From NCBI GenBank assembly GCA_031363915.1, contig JANLVI010000027.1:14581-78580 (forward strand): a stretch of DNA of 64,000 nucleotides. The letters run 5' to 3'. Origin of the DNA: JANLVI01 sp031363915. GTDB taxonomy: Bacteria; Vulcanimicrobiota; Vulcanimicrobiia; Vulcanimicrobiales; Vulcanimicrobiaceae. Shown piece after piece: positions 35,364-44,347 of this stretch (position 1 is the stretch's first letter; every line of letters starts with the position of its first letter). The position numbers and the translations under genes are program-made. The notes below the pieces were generated by a model. That model worked only from the letters and a program-made list of their open reading frames with translations, was not told where the DNA came from and did not search any database.

Positions 35364-37202
35364 ATGTGTGGGATCGTTGGCTATATCGGGGAGCGCGATA
35401 GCGTTCCGATCATTCTGGATTCGCTGCGCCGATTGGAATATCGCGGCTACGATTCCGCGGGCATCGCTGTCATCGATGCCGACGGCGCGTTGACCGGGTC
35501 GAAGGCCGAAGGCAAATTGCAGAATCTCGCCGATCGTCTCGCGAACGGCGAGCCGCTCTCGGGCAAAGTCGGCGTCGGTCACACGCGCTGGGCCACGCAC
35601 GGGCGCCCCTCGGATGCAAACGCCCATCCGCACATGGATTGCAGCGGCAAATTCGCCGTCATCCACAACGGCATCATCGAAAACTACGGCCCGCTGCGCG
35701 CGCGCTTGATCGCCGACGGCCACGTCTTCAAGAGCGAGACCGATACCGAAGTTCTCGCGCATCTGCTCGAAGAGAACTACGAGGGAGATCTGGTCACGGC
35801 CGTGCGGCACACGCTCGGTCAGGTGCGCGGGGCTTTCGCGCTGGGCGTGATCTCATCCGATTCACCCGATTCGTTGATCTTCGCACGCAACGGTGCCTCA
35901 CCGCTCATCGTCGGCATCGGTGAGGGCGAGATGTTCGTCGCATCCGACATCCCCGCGATGCTGCAATATACGCGACGCGTCGTCATCCTCGAAGAGGGTG
36001 AAGTCGTTGCCGTCGGCCGCGACGGGTACGAACTCACCGCATTCGACGGCAAGCGCGTCGAACGCGAAGTCCAACAAATCGCGTGGGATGCAAGCTCGGC
36101 GGAAAAAACCGGATTCAAGCATTTCATGCTGAAAGAAATCTTCTCGCAGCCCAACGTCATCAAAGAGACGCTGGCCGGACGCATCGATGAATCGAACGAC
36201 GTGCAGTTGCAACGCGAGATCGGCATCGATGAGGGGTTCCTGCGCGCGATGACCAAAATTTCGATTACCGGCTGCGGCACCGCGTACAACGCCGGGATGA
36301 TCGGCATGTACATGATGCGCGCGCTCTGCAAGCTTCCGGTCGAGATGGAACTCGCGAGCGAATTTCGCTACGGCGACCGGGCGATGGACCCGCGTACGCT
36401 CACGATCGCGATGTCGCAGTCGGGCGAGACCGCCGATACGATCGAGGCGATCAAGGTTGCCAGAGAAGCCGGCGCGCCAATCCTCGGTATCTGCAACGTG
36501 GTCGGTTCGCACCTCACGCGCATGGCCGATGGGACGCTCCTCACGCGCGGCGGACCCGAGATCTCCGTTGCTGCAACCAAAACCTACGTCGCCCAAGCGA
36601 TCGCCGCAACGCTCTTTGCCGTCTACCTTGCGCGCATCCGTAAGAGCGCGGACCTCGGTCGCTTACGCGAAATCGCCGAAGGCACGCGTCTCTTACCAGC
36701 GGCGATCGACATCGTGCTCAATTCGTCGGACGAGATCCGCAAGATCGCGAAGAAACTGCGCAAAGCGCGTTCGGTGCTCTTCCTCGGACGGTACGTGAAT
36801 TTTCCGACCGCTCTCGAAGGTGCGCTCAAACTGAAAGAGATCAGCTACATCCACGCTGAGGGCTACGCCGCAGGCGAAATGAAGCACGGTCCGATCGCAC
36901 TGCTCGACTCGAAAGTCCCGGTCGTGGGAATCATGACCGAGGGACGCGTGCGCGAGAAGATGCTCTCGAATCTGGCCGAGGCAAAAGCCCGCGAGGCCCC
37001 GATCCTCATCGTCGGAAACCACGGCGATCACGAGGCTGAAGCCCTCGCCGATTACTTCATCCCGGTGCCGGTCGTCGACGAATTGCTCTCGCCGATCGTC
37101 AACGTGATCCCGCTCCAGTTGCTGGCGTATCACATCGCCGACCTCGAAGGCAAAGATGTCGACCAGCCGCGGAATCTGGCGAAAACCGTCACGGTCGAGT
37201 AG
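35364..37202 (+). CDS. glmS: Glutamine-fructose-6-phosphate aminotransferase (isomerizing)
   Basis: Makes glucosamine-6-phosphate, the entry to UDP-GlcNAc for peptidoglycan and lipopolysaccharide. The 612-residue protein starts MCGIVGYIGERDS, giving the N-terminal catalytic Cys of the class II amidotransferase domain, followed by HTRWATHGRPSDANAHPH near residue 73. Two SIS sugar-isomerase domains follow (ISITGCGTAYNAGMIG near 297; SVLFLGRYVNFPTALEGALK near 470), and it ends with the family's KTVTVE. Confidence 0.97.
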   Translation: MCGIVGYIGERDSVPIILDSLRRLEYRGYDSAGIAVIDADGALTGSKAEGKLQNLADRLANGEPLSGKVGVGHTRWATHGRPSDANAHPHMDCSGKFAVIHNGIIENYGPLRARLIADGHVFKSETDTEVLAHLLEENYEGDLVTAVRHTLGQVRGAFALGVISSDSPDSLIFARNGASPLIVGIGEGEMFVASDIPAMLQYTRRVVILEEGEVVAVGRDGYELTAFDGKRVEREVQQIAWDASSAEKTGFKHFMLKEIFSQPNVIKETLAGRIDESNDVQLQREIGIDEGFLRAMTKISITGCGTAYNAGMIGMYMMRALCKLPVEMELASEFRYGDRAMDPRTLTIAMSQSGETADTIEAIKVAREAGAPILGICNVVGSHLTRMADGTLLTRGGPEISVAATKTYVAQAIAATLFAVYLARIRKSADLGRLREIAEGTRLLPAAIDIVLNSSDEIRKIAKKLRKARSVLFLGRYVNFPTALEGALKLKEISYIHAEGYAAGEMKHGPIALLDSKVPVVGIMTEGRVREKMLSNLAEAKAREAPILIVGNHGDHEAEALADYFIPVPVVDELLSPIVNVIPLQLLAYHIADLEGKDVDQPRNLAKTVTVE

Positions 37203-37222
37203 GTCAGGAAGGAAGGTCGTTC

Positions 37223-38074
37223 ATGTCAGCTACGCCCGTTCAACCGCCGTTTGCAACCGCACCGGACGTCCCTATTTTCGACGCGCTCGATGATGGTGAG
37301 GCGACCTCGGCGCTCCATGTGGACGGGCTCGCCGACGTCGCTGACTGGACGGCGGCGAAGGTGCTCGTCGAGCACCTCTTCGCGCGTTCGACGCACGATA
37401 TCACGGGCATCGAGTACGCCGTCGGCTACCGGCTCGCGCACGGGCTCACCGGCGGCGACATCGTCGATGTCTACCACTTCGATAACGGCGCGGTCTCGTT
37501 CTCAATCGCCGATATCTCGGGTAAAGGCTCGCAGGCGGCGATTCACGCGGCGCTCGTCAAATACGGTCTCCGCGCGTACGCATCGCAGGGGCTCACGGCC
37601 GAGCGCGTCTTGCGTTCGCTCGATCGCCTCTATATCGAGAACACGACCTTCGAGCGGATCGAATCGTTCGCGAGCGTTTTTTTCGGCGTCGTCGATGCCT
37701 CCCGTCGAACGCTCACGTATGCATCCGGCGGACACGAAGCCGCCGCAGTCCTGATCCCCGGTCAGGCGGCCCGCCTGCTCGCACCGACCGCGCCGCTGAT
37801 CGGCGTCTTCGACGACCAGCACCATCTCTTCAAACAGGCCCACGTCGAACTGCCGCCGGGGACGATCTTGGTCGCGACCACGGACGGCATTACCGAAGCG
37901 CGTTCGCCCGACGGAGAATTTTTCGGCGTCGAGGGATTTCTGAACGTGGTCGAAGAGTTCGCCACCCAATCGACCGAGGCGATCGTTGCGGCGTTACTCG
38001 ATCGCTCTGCTGCCCACGCCGGAACGCGCGCGATCCGCGACGATATCGCTGTTCTCGCGACGCGCTTTACGTAG
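37223..38074 (+). CDS. SpoIIE-type PP2C protein phosphatase
   Basis: A 283-residue Ser/Thr phosphatase with the SpoIIE/RsbU domain: YRLAHGLTGGDIVDVYHF near residue 68, the metal-binding Asp in FSIADISGKGSQAA near 92, TYASGGHEAAAVL near 165, TDGITEARSPDGEFFG near 214 and IRDDIAVLATRF at the end. Such enzymes usually reset partner-switching anti-sigma antagonists, but no anti-sigma or antagonist gene is nearby. It ends 15 bases before the convergent dabA; an AGCCCGGGCT palindrome lies in that gap. Confidence 0.9.
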   Translation: MSATPVQPPFATAPDVPIFDALDDGEATSALHVDGLADVADWTAAKVLVEHLFARSTHDITGIEYAVGYRLAHGLTGGDIVDVYHFDNGAVSFSIADISGKGSQAAIHAALVKYGLRAYASQGLTAERVLRSLDRLYIENTTFERIESFASVFFGVVDASRRTLTYASGGHEAAAVLIPGQAARLLAPTAPLIGVFDDQHHLFKQAHVELPPGTILVATTDGITEARSPDGEFFGVEGFLNVVEEFATQSTEAIVAALLDRSAAHAGTRAIRDDIAVLATRFT

Positions 38075-38089
38075 CGCTTAAAGCCCGGG

Positions 38090-40618
38090 CTAGGGCGATG
38101 CTGAGGCGAGGCTCTTCCAAACCAAGCCAGGCTCGTAGCGATGGGTCACGGCACCCGTGTCCTTGTCCATGGCGAAAAGCCGGAGCCAGCGATTGTCAAC
38201 CAGCTTGCGCACCGACTCGTGCTTGGTTATGACGGCGTCCATCTCAGCGGTCGGAGCGGCGATGATGACGCTCAACCGTTGCGGTTCGTGCATGAGCCGC
38301 TCGCCGTCGTGAACCGACTGCCACGGCAGCCCCACCCGCAGATCGCCGGAGTTCCCCTCAAGTACGCCAAGACAGCCGGTGACGTTATGCAAGACCTTGT
38401 TGCCGGCGCCGAACAGTCGGTTGTTCACGACCGAACCGTAGTATTGCAAATTGATCCAACTTGCGACCACCATCGGCGCGACCATGATCAGTTCGAGAAC
38501 GCCTCGGCTCGTATCGAGATCGAAGCGGTAATCGTGCAAGAACGATCGGCCGCCGAGGTCGATGCCGCGCGTGAACTCGCGCGGTGCAGCGATGAATGCC
38601 GCGTTGTTTGCCAGTGCCCATTCTGGCCGCACCTGGGCCCAATCGCGACTGCGGGCTAGCACGCGGCGGTCGGTGTTCTCGTCGACCGGGATACCCAGCA
38701 GCGGCGCGCGTTCGCGCCGGGCGATGGCGCTGGAGGTGCGGAGCCAGCTCCGCGCCTCGGCGATCAGCAGACGGTGAGCGGCCGGTGCGCGGTCTTCATC
38801 GTACATCGCGATCTCATCGGACGTCGTGTCGTGCAGGCAACCAACGAACCACGTATCGTCCGGAATGTCGATTCCGCGGCAGCGCAGACCGACGCGGACG
38901 CCCGGATCGTTGCAGATGTCGGCTGCCACACGCGCGTTGGCTTCGCCGGTATGGCCGCCACAGGCGCCGCAATCGAGCCCGGAGGCGTGCGGGTTGTTGA
39001 CCGTGGTGCTGCCGTGACCAATCATCAGAACAAGCGGCGCAAAATTGCCTTTCATCGACATCGCGCCGAGCACCGCCTCCGCCATATCGACCTTTTTTTC
39101 GGCGGTGAAACCGGTCAAAAGTCCGCCATCCGTGCGAGCTTCGATTTCGGGGCCGAGCTTTCGAAGCGCGGATGCATCCAGACCGTCCGTATTCGGGTCG
39201 GAGGTCGGACGCGTGAGCGCCAGACTGTCGGTCAAGATCTTGCCCACGAACAAGATGCCGCCGGTCTTGACGAAGATGAACGACGAGACCGCCGAGAGCT
39301 TGAACGATTTCCACGCCTTGTACACGCGCCGTCGTAAGAGCCGTAACCCGAGGATCTCGGCGTTATCGTCCTGCGAGACGCCGTTCACGATCTGACGCAC
39401 GGTAAATGCGGGCGTGAGCAGAACGGGACATTGAGCGCCTCCGCGCAGATGGCCGATCGGCACATACTCGATCGGATATCCGAAGAAACCCGCGAATCCG
39501 ATCGTTTGCACACCCGGCACAATGCTCTCCAGAGCCCGCCGGTACACCTCGGAGCGAACGTCGATGCAGAATGCCGCTTGCAACTTCGGGCGTGCACCCG
39601 CCGAAGCGACGGGGGCTTCGTTGGAATTGAGCTGCGCAAGGAGCCGGCGCTCGTAGGCCGCTTCGTATGCTTCTTGCGCGAGCATGTCGATGCACATTTC
39701 GGGATCGTCGCCCAGACGCTCGTCCAGGGGCATCGAGGCCGCATCTTGCATCGCGCCCGTCCAGGCTGAGCGAAAAGCCGCATCGGTGCGCTGCAGGAAG
39801 AGCGCATAACCCCAGACCACGCGGATCGCGAGCAACTGCACGAGTGTGTCGTTCGTGCCGCCGTAGAGTTCGCTCTCCCACACAAGATAGCGCGCGTATG
39901 AGGCCCAGCCCGCGATGTCGAGCAGCGTTTGATGCAGGTACTCGACGAGCGCGCGCGGCGGAACGCCCTGCTTCTCTACGACCTCTGCGATGGCGGCGAC
40001 CGGATCGGCCGGCATACTCGCGACGATCCGGCGGAAGCCGGAAATTCCCATGACCTCGGGGTTGCGATCGTACTGCATTGCTGCGCGCCACGCGGAATAC
40101 GGCCGCAGTTCGCGCTCCGGCAATTGCCACACCGTCTGCCCTTCGTCGAAGTAGGCCGCGCAGAACCTCGAAATCTCGTCGATCATGAACGCGGTGCCGG
40201 AGACCTGGCGATTGCCTTCGGCAAGTGCGTCGATGATCTCCGCGACGCTGGCGACGTGCGCCTGGTGCTTTCTGCGCGCGGTTTCTTCAAGCGCAAGTGC
40301 CGCCTCGAATTCGCCGACGGTCGTGGGTGCCCGCCATTCCGGCGGCGCGGCCGCGAGCGCGGTCGCGATGTCGGTGTCCTCGATGCGACCGCTCGCGAGC
40401 GCCGCGCGGTAGAACGAGCGCGGCATGAGCATCTCCGCGCGTGCCACGCGGTACATGGTAGCGCACGTCGCATGAAAGCTCTGGTGCGTGAATCCTAAGA
40501 ACGGGTTGACGGCGACAAAGTGCTTGAGCGGCCAAAGCGGCGCGATGCGGTTGCAGGCTTCGGCGATGACCCGATCAAGATCGATCGTGTCGAAGGGTGC
40601 TTCGAGGTCGGTCGTCAT
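38090..40618 (-). CDS. dabA: DabA, zinc-dependent subunit of an inorganic-carbon pump (DUF2309)
   Basis: The cytoplasmic DUF2309 subunit thought to hydrate CO2 to bicarbonate in an energy-coupled, vectorial way. The ATG at 40618 lies two bases after the dabB stop and gives 842 residues; the open frame continues upstream only as a shadow of dabB. The carbonic-anhydrase-like zinc ligands appear intact: C351 and D353 in FCIDVRSE, then H535 in MIGHGSTTV and C550 in GLDCGACGGH, with spacings equal to those known in Halothiobacillus DabA. It should form a complex with DabB. Confidence 0.93.
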   Translation of the reverse strand: MTTDLEAPFDTIDLDRVIAEACNRIAPLWPLKHFVAVNPFLGFTHQSFHATCATMYRVARAEMLMPRSFYRAALASGRIEDTDIATALAAAPPEWRAPTTVGEFEAALALEETARRKHQAHVASVAEIIDALAEGNRQVSGTAFMIDEISRFCAAYFDEGQTVWQLPERELRPYSAWRAAMQYDRNPEVMGISGFRRIVASMPADPVAAIAEVVEKQGVPPRALVEYLHQTLLDIAGWASYARYLVWESELYGGTNDTLVQLLAIRVVWGYALFLQRTDAAFRSAWTGAMQDAASMPLDERLGDDPEMCIDMLAQEAYEAAYERRLLAQLNSNEAPVASAGARPKLQAAFCIDVRSEVYRRALESIVPGVQTIGFAGFFGYPIEYVPIGHLRGGAQCPVLLTPAFTVRQIVNGVSQDDNAEILGLRLLRRRVYKAWKSFKLSAVSSFIFVKTGGILFVGKILTDSLALTRPTSDPNTDGLDASALRKLGPEIEARTDGGLLTGFTAEKKVDMAEAVLGAMSMKGNFAPLVLMIGHGSTTVNNPHASGLDCGACGGHTGEANARVAADICNDPGVRVGLRCRGIDIPDDTWFVGCLHDTTSDEIAMYDEDRAPAAHRLLIAEARSWLRTSSAIARRERAPLLGIPVDENTDRRVLARSRDWAQVRPEWALANNAAFIAAPREFTRGIDLGGRSFLHDYRFDLDTSRGVLELIMVAPMVVASWINLQYYGSVVNNRLFGAGNKVLHNVTGCLGVLEGNSGDLRVGLPWQSVHDGERLMHEPQRLSVIIAAPTAEMDAVITKHESVRKLVDNRWLRLFAMDKDTGAVTHRYEPGLVWKSLASASP

Positions 40619-40620
40619 GG

Positions 40621-42249
40621 TTACAACGGCCTCGCGGTCGGCGAGAGCGATTTCGGCGCGGCAGCCGGCCAGAGGCGCACGACGATACGGTTTGCAAGCG
40701 TGTTCGCATAGAGCCCGTTGGATACGTGCGCGTAGATCGCTCGCCAGCGGGGCGCGGTGAAGCGACCCGGCACCCAGTTCTGCAGGAACACGATCACCGC
40801 GAAGGCCGCAACGACCGCCGCCACGAGTGCGATATCGAGTGGGCCGCGCGCCGGTGCCGCAGGCAGCAAGCCGGCGAGCATCAATTCCGTCGCGTACTGG
40901 AGACCGAAATAGGCGCCTGCGACGGCGATTGCGATGAGCAAGGTCCGGCCGACGACGTAGAAGTTGGGCCGCGTTTCGATGCTGCGCGCGAGCAAATGCA
41001 CGATGCTGAGCAGCAACGTCGCGCCGAGTGCGAACACGCCCGGCTTCTCGGCGATGCCGGCGCCGAACAGACGCCCGACGACCGCCGCTGCAACAATCAC
41101 CGTGACAATTACGAAAATCAGGCGGCCTGCGTTCGGCTTGTCCACGGGTTTGGGCGTGTACGAAGCGCGGGAGATGTCGATGATGCTGCCCGACGACAAG
41201 AACGCGTGCGCCTTGTAACACGAGTGCGCGACGATGTGCACGAGCGCGGCAGGAAACGCTCCGATACCGCACTCAAAGAGCATGAAGCCCATCTGCGCCA
41301 CGGTCGAGTACGCGAGCGTGACCTTGATCGAACTTTGCGTGAGCATAACGACCGAGCCGAAGAGCGCGGTGAAGCCACCCACGACGACCAGCGTATCGAG
41401 GGAGGGCAGTGAGAGCAGCATCAACGACGCGAAGCGCAGGATCAGAAAACCACCGGCGTTGATGATGCCGGCGTGCAGGAGCGCCGAGACGGGCGTTGGT
41501 GTTTCCATCACTTCGATGAGCCAGCCATGAGTCGGGAATTGTGCAGACGTGAGCAACGCTGCCAAAACCAGCAGCATCGCAGCGAGCGAGATGCCGCCGG
41601 GTACCGGCCCCCCGTGCAGCGCGGCGGCGTGCGCGAATACGGCGCCATAGTCGAGGCTTCCGAAGGCGGAGTAGATCAGCGCGGCGGCGCCGACGATGCA
41701 CGCCTCCGCCAGCCGACTGAGGATGAACTTTTTCCGCCCGGCGAGCACGGCCGCGGGACGGTCCGGATAGAACAGCAGCAGCCGTTGCAGGCACAGCGCC
41801 GTTGCGATCCAGGCAAGGGCGAGCAGCGCGACGTTGCCGGCGATAATCGCGGTGAGAATCGCGGCGAGCGTCAGGCACAGGAATCGGGTGAAGCGCACAT
41901 GAGCGGGATCACCGTCCATGTAGTTCTTGCTATAGAGAACCACGATGACGCCGACGAAGGCCACAAGACAAAACATCGTTGCGCTGAGCGGATCGAGATA
42001 GAGCGACGCGCCTACGCCATTCGAACCGAGCGTTCCCGTGGACAGCGGCCGATGGAATACGACCGCTACCGCAGCCGCGATGGCGGTGAAGAGTGCGAGG
42101 CCGGCGGCACCGATCGCGAGCCGGCTGTAGAGCGCGGCGGCGCGCCGACTGGCCCCGAGGGGGAGCAGACCGGTGAGGGCCAAAATGCTCGGCCCCGCTG
42201 CCACCAGCCACAAAGCGTCCTCTGCAATCACGGTGTCAGCCTCCGCCAC
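40621..42249 (-). CDS. dabB: DabB, proton-conducting membrane subunit (NuoL/MrpA family)
   Basis: A 542-residue polytopic protein of the complex I antiporter-like family, with about 13-14 membrane segments. Family marks include NYMDGDPAHVRFTRFLCL near residue 108, an antiporter core with FPTHGWLIEVMETPTPVSALLHAG near 243, and MLTQSSIKVTLAYSTVAQMG followed by HIVAHSCYKAHAFLSSG near 344. Paired with dabA it is expected to let cations flow inward to drive CO2 hydration; it is not part of a respiratory complex, since no other nuo genes are near. Start ATG at 42249. Confidence 0.92.
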   Translation of the reverse strand: MAEADTVIAEDALWLVAAGPSILALTGLLPLGASRRAAALYSRLAIGAAGLALFTAIAAAVAVVFHRPLSTGTLGSNGVGASLYLDPLSATMFCLVAFVGVIVVLYSKNYMDGDPAHVRFTRFLCLTLAAILTAIIAGNVALLALAWIATALCLQRLLLFYPDRPAAVLAGRKKFILSRLAEACIVGAAALIYSAFGSLDYGAVFAHAAALHGGPVPGGISLAAMLLVLAALLTSAQFPTHGWLIEVMETPTPVSALLHAGIINAGGFLILRFASLMLLSLPSLDTLVVVGGFTALFGSVVMLTQSSIKVTLAYSTVAQMGFMLFECGIGAFPAALVHIVAHSCYKAHAFLSSGSIIDISRASYTPKPVDKPNAGRLIFVIVTVIVAAAVVGRLFGAGIAEKPGVFALGATLLLSIVHLLARSIETRPNFYVVGRTLLIAIAVAGAYFGLQYATELMLAGLLPAAPARGPLDIALVAAVVAAFAVIVFLQNWVPGRFTAPRWRAIYAHVSNGLYANTLANRIVVRLWPAAAPKSLSPTARPL

Positions 42250-42327
42250 ACGAAGAGATCGTCGAGCTCGAAGTGATTCATGCGTTGGCCTCTACTAACC
42301 GCACAGCACGTAGACCCGAAACAAATA

Positions 42328-42347
42328 ACATGAAAAGCATTTCATGT
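42328..42347. promoter_or_regulatory. Palindromic operator between dabB and its regulator
   Basis: ACATGAAA-AGCA-TTTCATGT is a perfect inverted repeat with 8-base arms in the 114-base divergent gap, and is markedly AT-rich for this genome. It lies 17 bases before the regulator's GTG, where it would overlap that gene's promoter spacer or -35, and 79 bases before dabB. A dimeric winged-helix protein such as the adjacent regulator could bind it. Binding is inference. Confidence 0.6.
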
Positions 42348-42363
42348 GTGATACCATATCAGC

Positions 42364-42687
42364 GTGACACCCGTCAAGACGCGCCCCTCCGGCTCCGAAC
42401 CGCGAACCGGCTGGACGTTCCTAACCAACCACGCTCATGTCCTCATCTCACTGACCCGCGACCCGTCCGTTCGCGTTCGCGATCTTGCGGTGGCCGTCGG
42501 TATTACCGAGCGCGCGGTTCTCCAGATTTTGACCGACCTCGAAGGGGGTGGGGTCATTCAACGCCTGCGTGAGGGACGCCGCAACAGCTACCGCATTAAC
42601 AAAGACGTCAAGTTGCGACACCCCATCGAGGCCGGCCACGGTATTGAGGCGCTTTTAGCGCTGGCGCGCTACGTCGACCCCAACTAG
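42364..42687 (+). CDS. Small winged-helix transcriptional regulator
   Basis: A 107-residue protein with a MarR/ArsR-like winged helix: LISLTRDPSVRVRDLAVAVG, the recognition helix ITERAVLQILTDLEGGGV near residue 45 and the wing IQRLREGRRNSYRINKD. There is no extra sensor domain or cysteine pair. It starts with GTG 42364, diverges from dabBA and shares the palindrome, so it most likely controls dabBA and itself. Its stop overlaps the convergent bioB stop by 4 bases. Confidence 0.85.
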   Translation: MTPVKTRPSGSEPRTGWTFLTNHAHVLISLTRDPSVRVRDLAVAVGITERAVLQILTDLEGGGVIQRLREGRRNSYRINKDVKLRHPIEAGHGIEALLALARYVDPN

Positions 42688-43682
42688 CGCAGCACCTCGA
42701 ACCCCAAGCGTTCGAGCATCGCGAAGTCGTCCGCGTCACTGCGGCCGCTCGTCGTGAGGTAGTTGCCGATGACAAGGCCGCTTGCGCCGCTCTGCATGCC
42801 CAAATCTTGCAGCCCTTGCAACGTGATCTCGCGTCCGCCCGCGAAGCGCACGAGCGCCTTTGGCATCGCAAGACGCACCATCGCAACGAAGCGCAGTGCC
42901 TCGGTCGGCTCGACGAGGGACTTATCTTGAAACGGCGTCCCCGGACGCGGATTGAGGAAATTCACGGGCACTTCGGCGGGTTCGAGCGCCTGCAATTCGC
43001 AGAGGAAATCGAGCCGATCCTCGATCGTCTCGCCCATGCCGATGATGCCGCCGCAGCAGAGTTCGAGTCCTTGCGTTTTGACGAGACGGCACGTATCGAG
43101 CCGCTCGTCGTAGCTGTGCGTCGTGCAGACATTCGGAAAGTGGCGGCGCGAAGTCTCGAGATTGTGATTGACTTTATCGACGCCGGCTGCAGCCAGCTTG
43201 ACCAGATGCGCTTCGGTAAGGATGCCGAGCGACACTGCGACCGTTAGTGGTAGTTCTTCTTTGATGCGAACGACTGCGGAACACACGCGCTCCAGCAGCA
43301 CGGGTGAGGGGCCGCGCACGGCGACGACGATGCAGAATTCGGTCGCGCCGCGCTCGTGCGCCGCGCGTGCCGCGACGACGAAGTCTTCGACCTTGCCGAG
43401 CGGCTCGCGCTCGACATCCGATGCGAAACGCGCGCTCTGCGAGCAGAAGTGGCAGTCCTCGGAGCAGCCGCCCTTCTTTGCGTTGTACAGGACTTCGACG
43501 CCCGCGACATCGCCGTAATAGCGGCGTCGGACGTCGTCGGCGAGCGCTAAGACATGGGGAACGAAGCGCGTTTCGAGCGTGGCGATCGCCGCGAGCTGAT
43601 CGCGCGTCAGCGCGACGCCATCCTCGATGAGCCTGCGGCGGGCGTCGGCGACGACGGGGTGCTCGAGCGTTTCTTCAATCAT
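42684..43682 (-). CDS. bioB: Biotin synthase
   Basis: The radical-SAM enzyme that inserts sulfur into dethiobiotin. The 332-residue product has the SAM-cluster motif as GGCSEDCHFCSQSARF near residue 64, the 2Fe-2S cysteines in downstream segments such as NVCTTHSYDERL and GLELCCGGIIGMGET, and LNPRPGTPF near 238. ATG 43682 overlaps the bioD stop; the frame is open further upstream only as a bioD shadow. It is the last gene of bioA-bioF-bioD-bioB. Confidence 0.96.
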   Translation of the reverse strand: MIEETLEHPVVADARRRLIEDGVALTRDQLAAIATLETRFVPHVLALADDVRRRYYGDVAGVEVLYNAKKGGCSEDCHFCSQSARFASDVEREPLGKVEDFVVAARAAHERGATEFCIVVAVRGPSPVLLERVCSAVVRIKEELPLTVAVSLGILTEAHLVKLAAAGVDKVNHNLETSRRHFPNVCTTHSYDERLDTCRLVKTQGLELCCGGIIGMGETIEDRLDFLCELQALEPAEVPVNFLNPRPGTPFQDKSLVEPTEALRFVAMVRLAMPKALVRFAGGREITLQGLQDLGMQSGASGLVIGNYLTTSGRSDADDFAMLERLGFEVLR

Positions 43683-44347
43683 GCGGGTCCTTTGAATGCG
43701 GGAAGGGCGGCGAGTAGGCCGGCCGTGTGGTCGACGGAGACAACGACGTCCGGTTCGTACGGCAAACGTGCGATGATGGAAGCATACGCTTCGAGGCGTG
43801 ATTCCACTTCTTGCGCGTAGTCGGACCGCACATCGCCAAAGCGGTCGACCAGTATGAGACCGCAGACACCTCCGCCCCGGGCGCTCAGATACTCGAGGGT
43901 CAAAATCGTGTGATTGATGCAGCCGAGGCGTAAGCCGACGACGACGATGACCGGTAGCACGCAACGCGGCGCAAGTTCGCCGATCATCTCGTGTTCGTTG
44001 AGCGGGACGGCGACGCCACCCGATCCCTCGACGACCAGAGCCCCGGGGATCGCGTCGATTTTTGCCGCCAAATCTTCGGCTTGCGGCGGCCTCTTGCGGG
44101 CATAATTCGCGGCGCTCCATGGATCGGCCGGCGCGCGAAAGCGCACGAGTTCGGCAAACGCGCATTCCGCAAGCGCGCCCGCAAGCGCCGCATCGCCAAT
44201 CTCTTCCCGATGCAAGCCGGTTTGCACGGCTTTCACGATCGTGACGTCCCAGCCGTTCTGGCGAAGGGCTTTTGCCGCGCCGGCGGTGATGCGCGTTTTG
44301 CCGACATCGGTGTCGGTCCCCGTGATGAAGAAGCGCGGAGCGCTCAC
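43679..44347 (-). CDS. bioD: Dethiobiotin synthetase
   Basis: Closes the ureido ring of dethiobiotin with CO2 and ATP. The 222-residue protein begins with the P-loop RFFITGTDTDVGKTRITAGAA, followed by KAVQTGL near residue 38 and VVEGSGGVAVPLNEHEMIGEL near 102. ATGA overlaps link it to bioF upstream and bioB downstream. Confidence 0.95.
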   Translation of the reverse strand: MSAPRFFITGTDTDVGKTRITAGAAKALRQNGWDVTIVKAVQTGLHREEIGDAALAGALAECAFAELVRFRAPADPWSAANYARKRPPQAEDLAAKIDAIPGALVVEGSGGVAVPLNEHEMIGELAPRCVLPVIVVVGLRLGCINHTILTLEYLSARGGGVCGLILVDRFGDVRSDYAQEVESRLEAYASIIARLPYEPDVVVSVDHTAGLLAALPAFKGPA

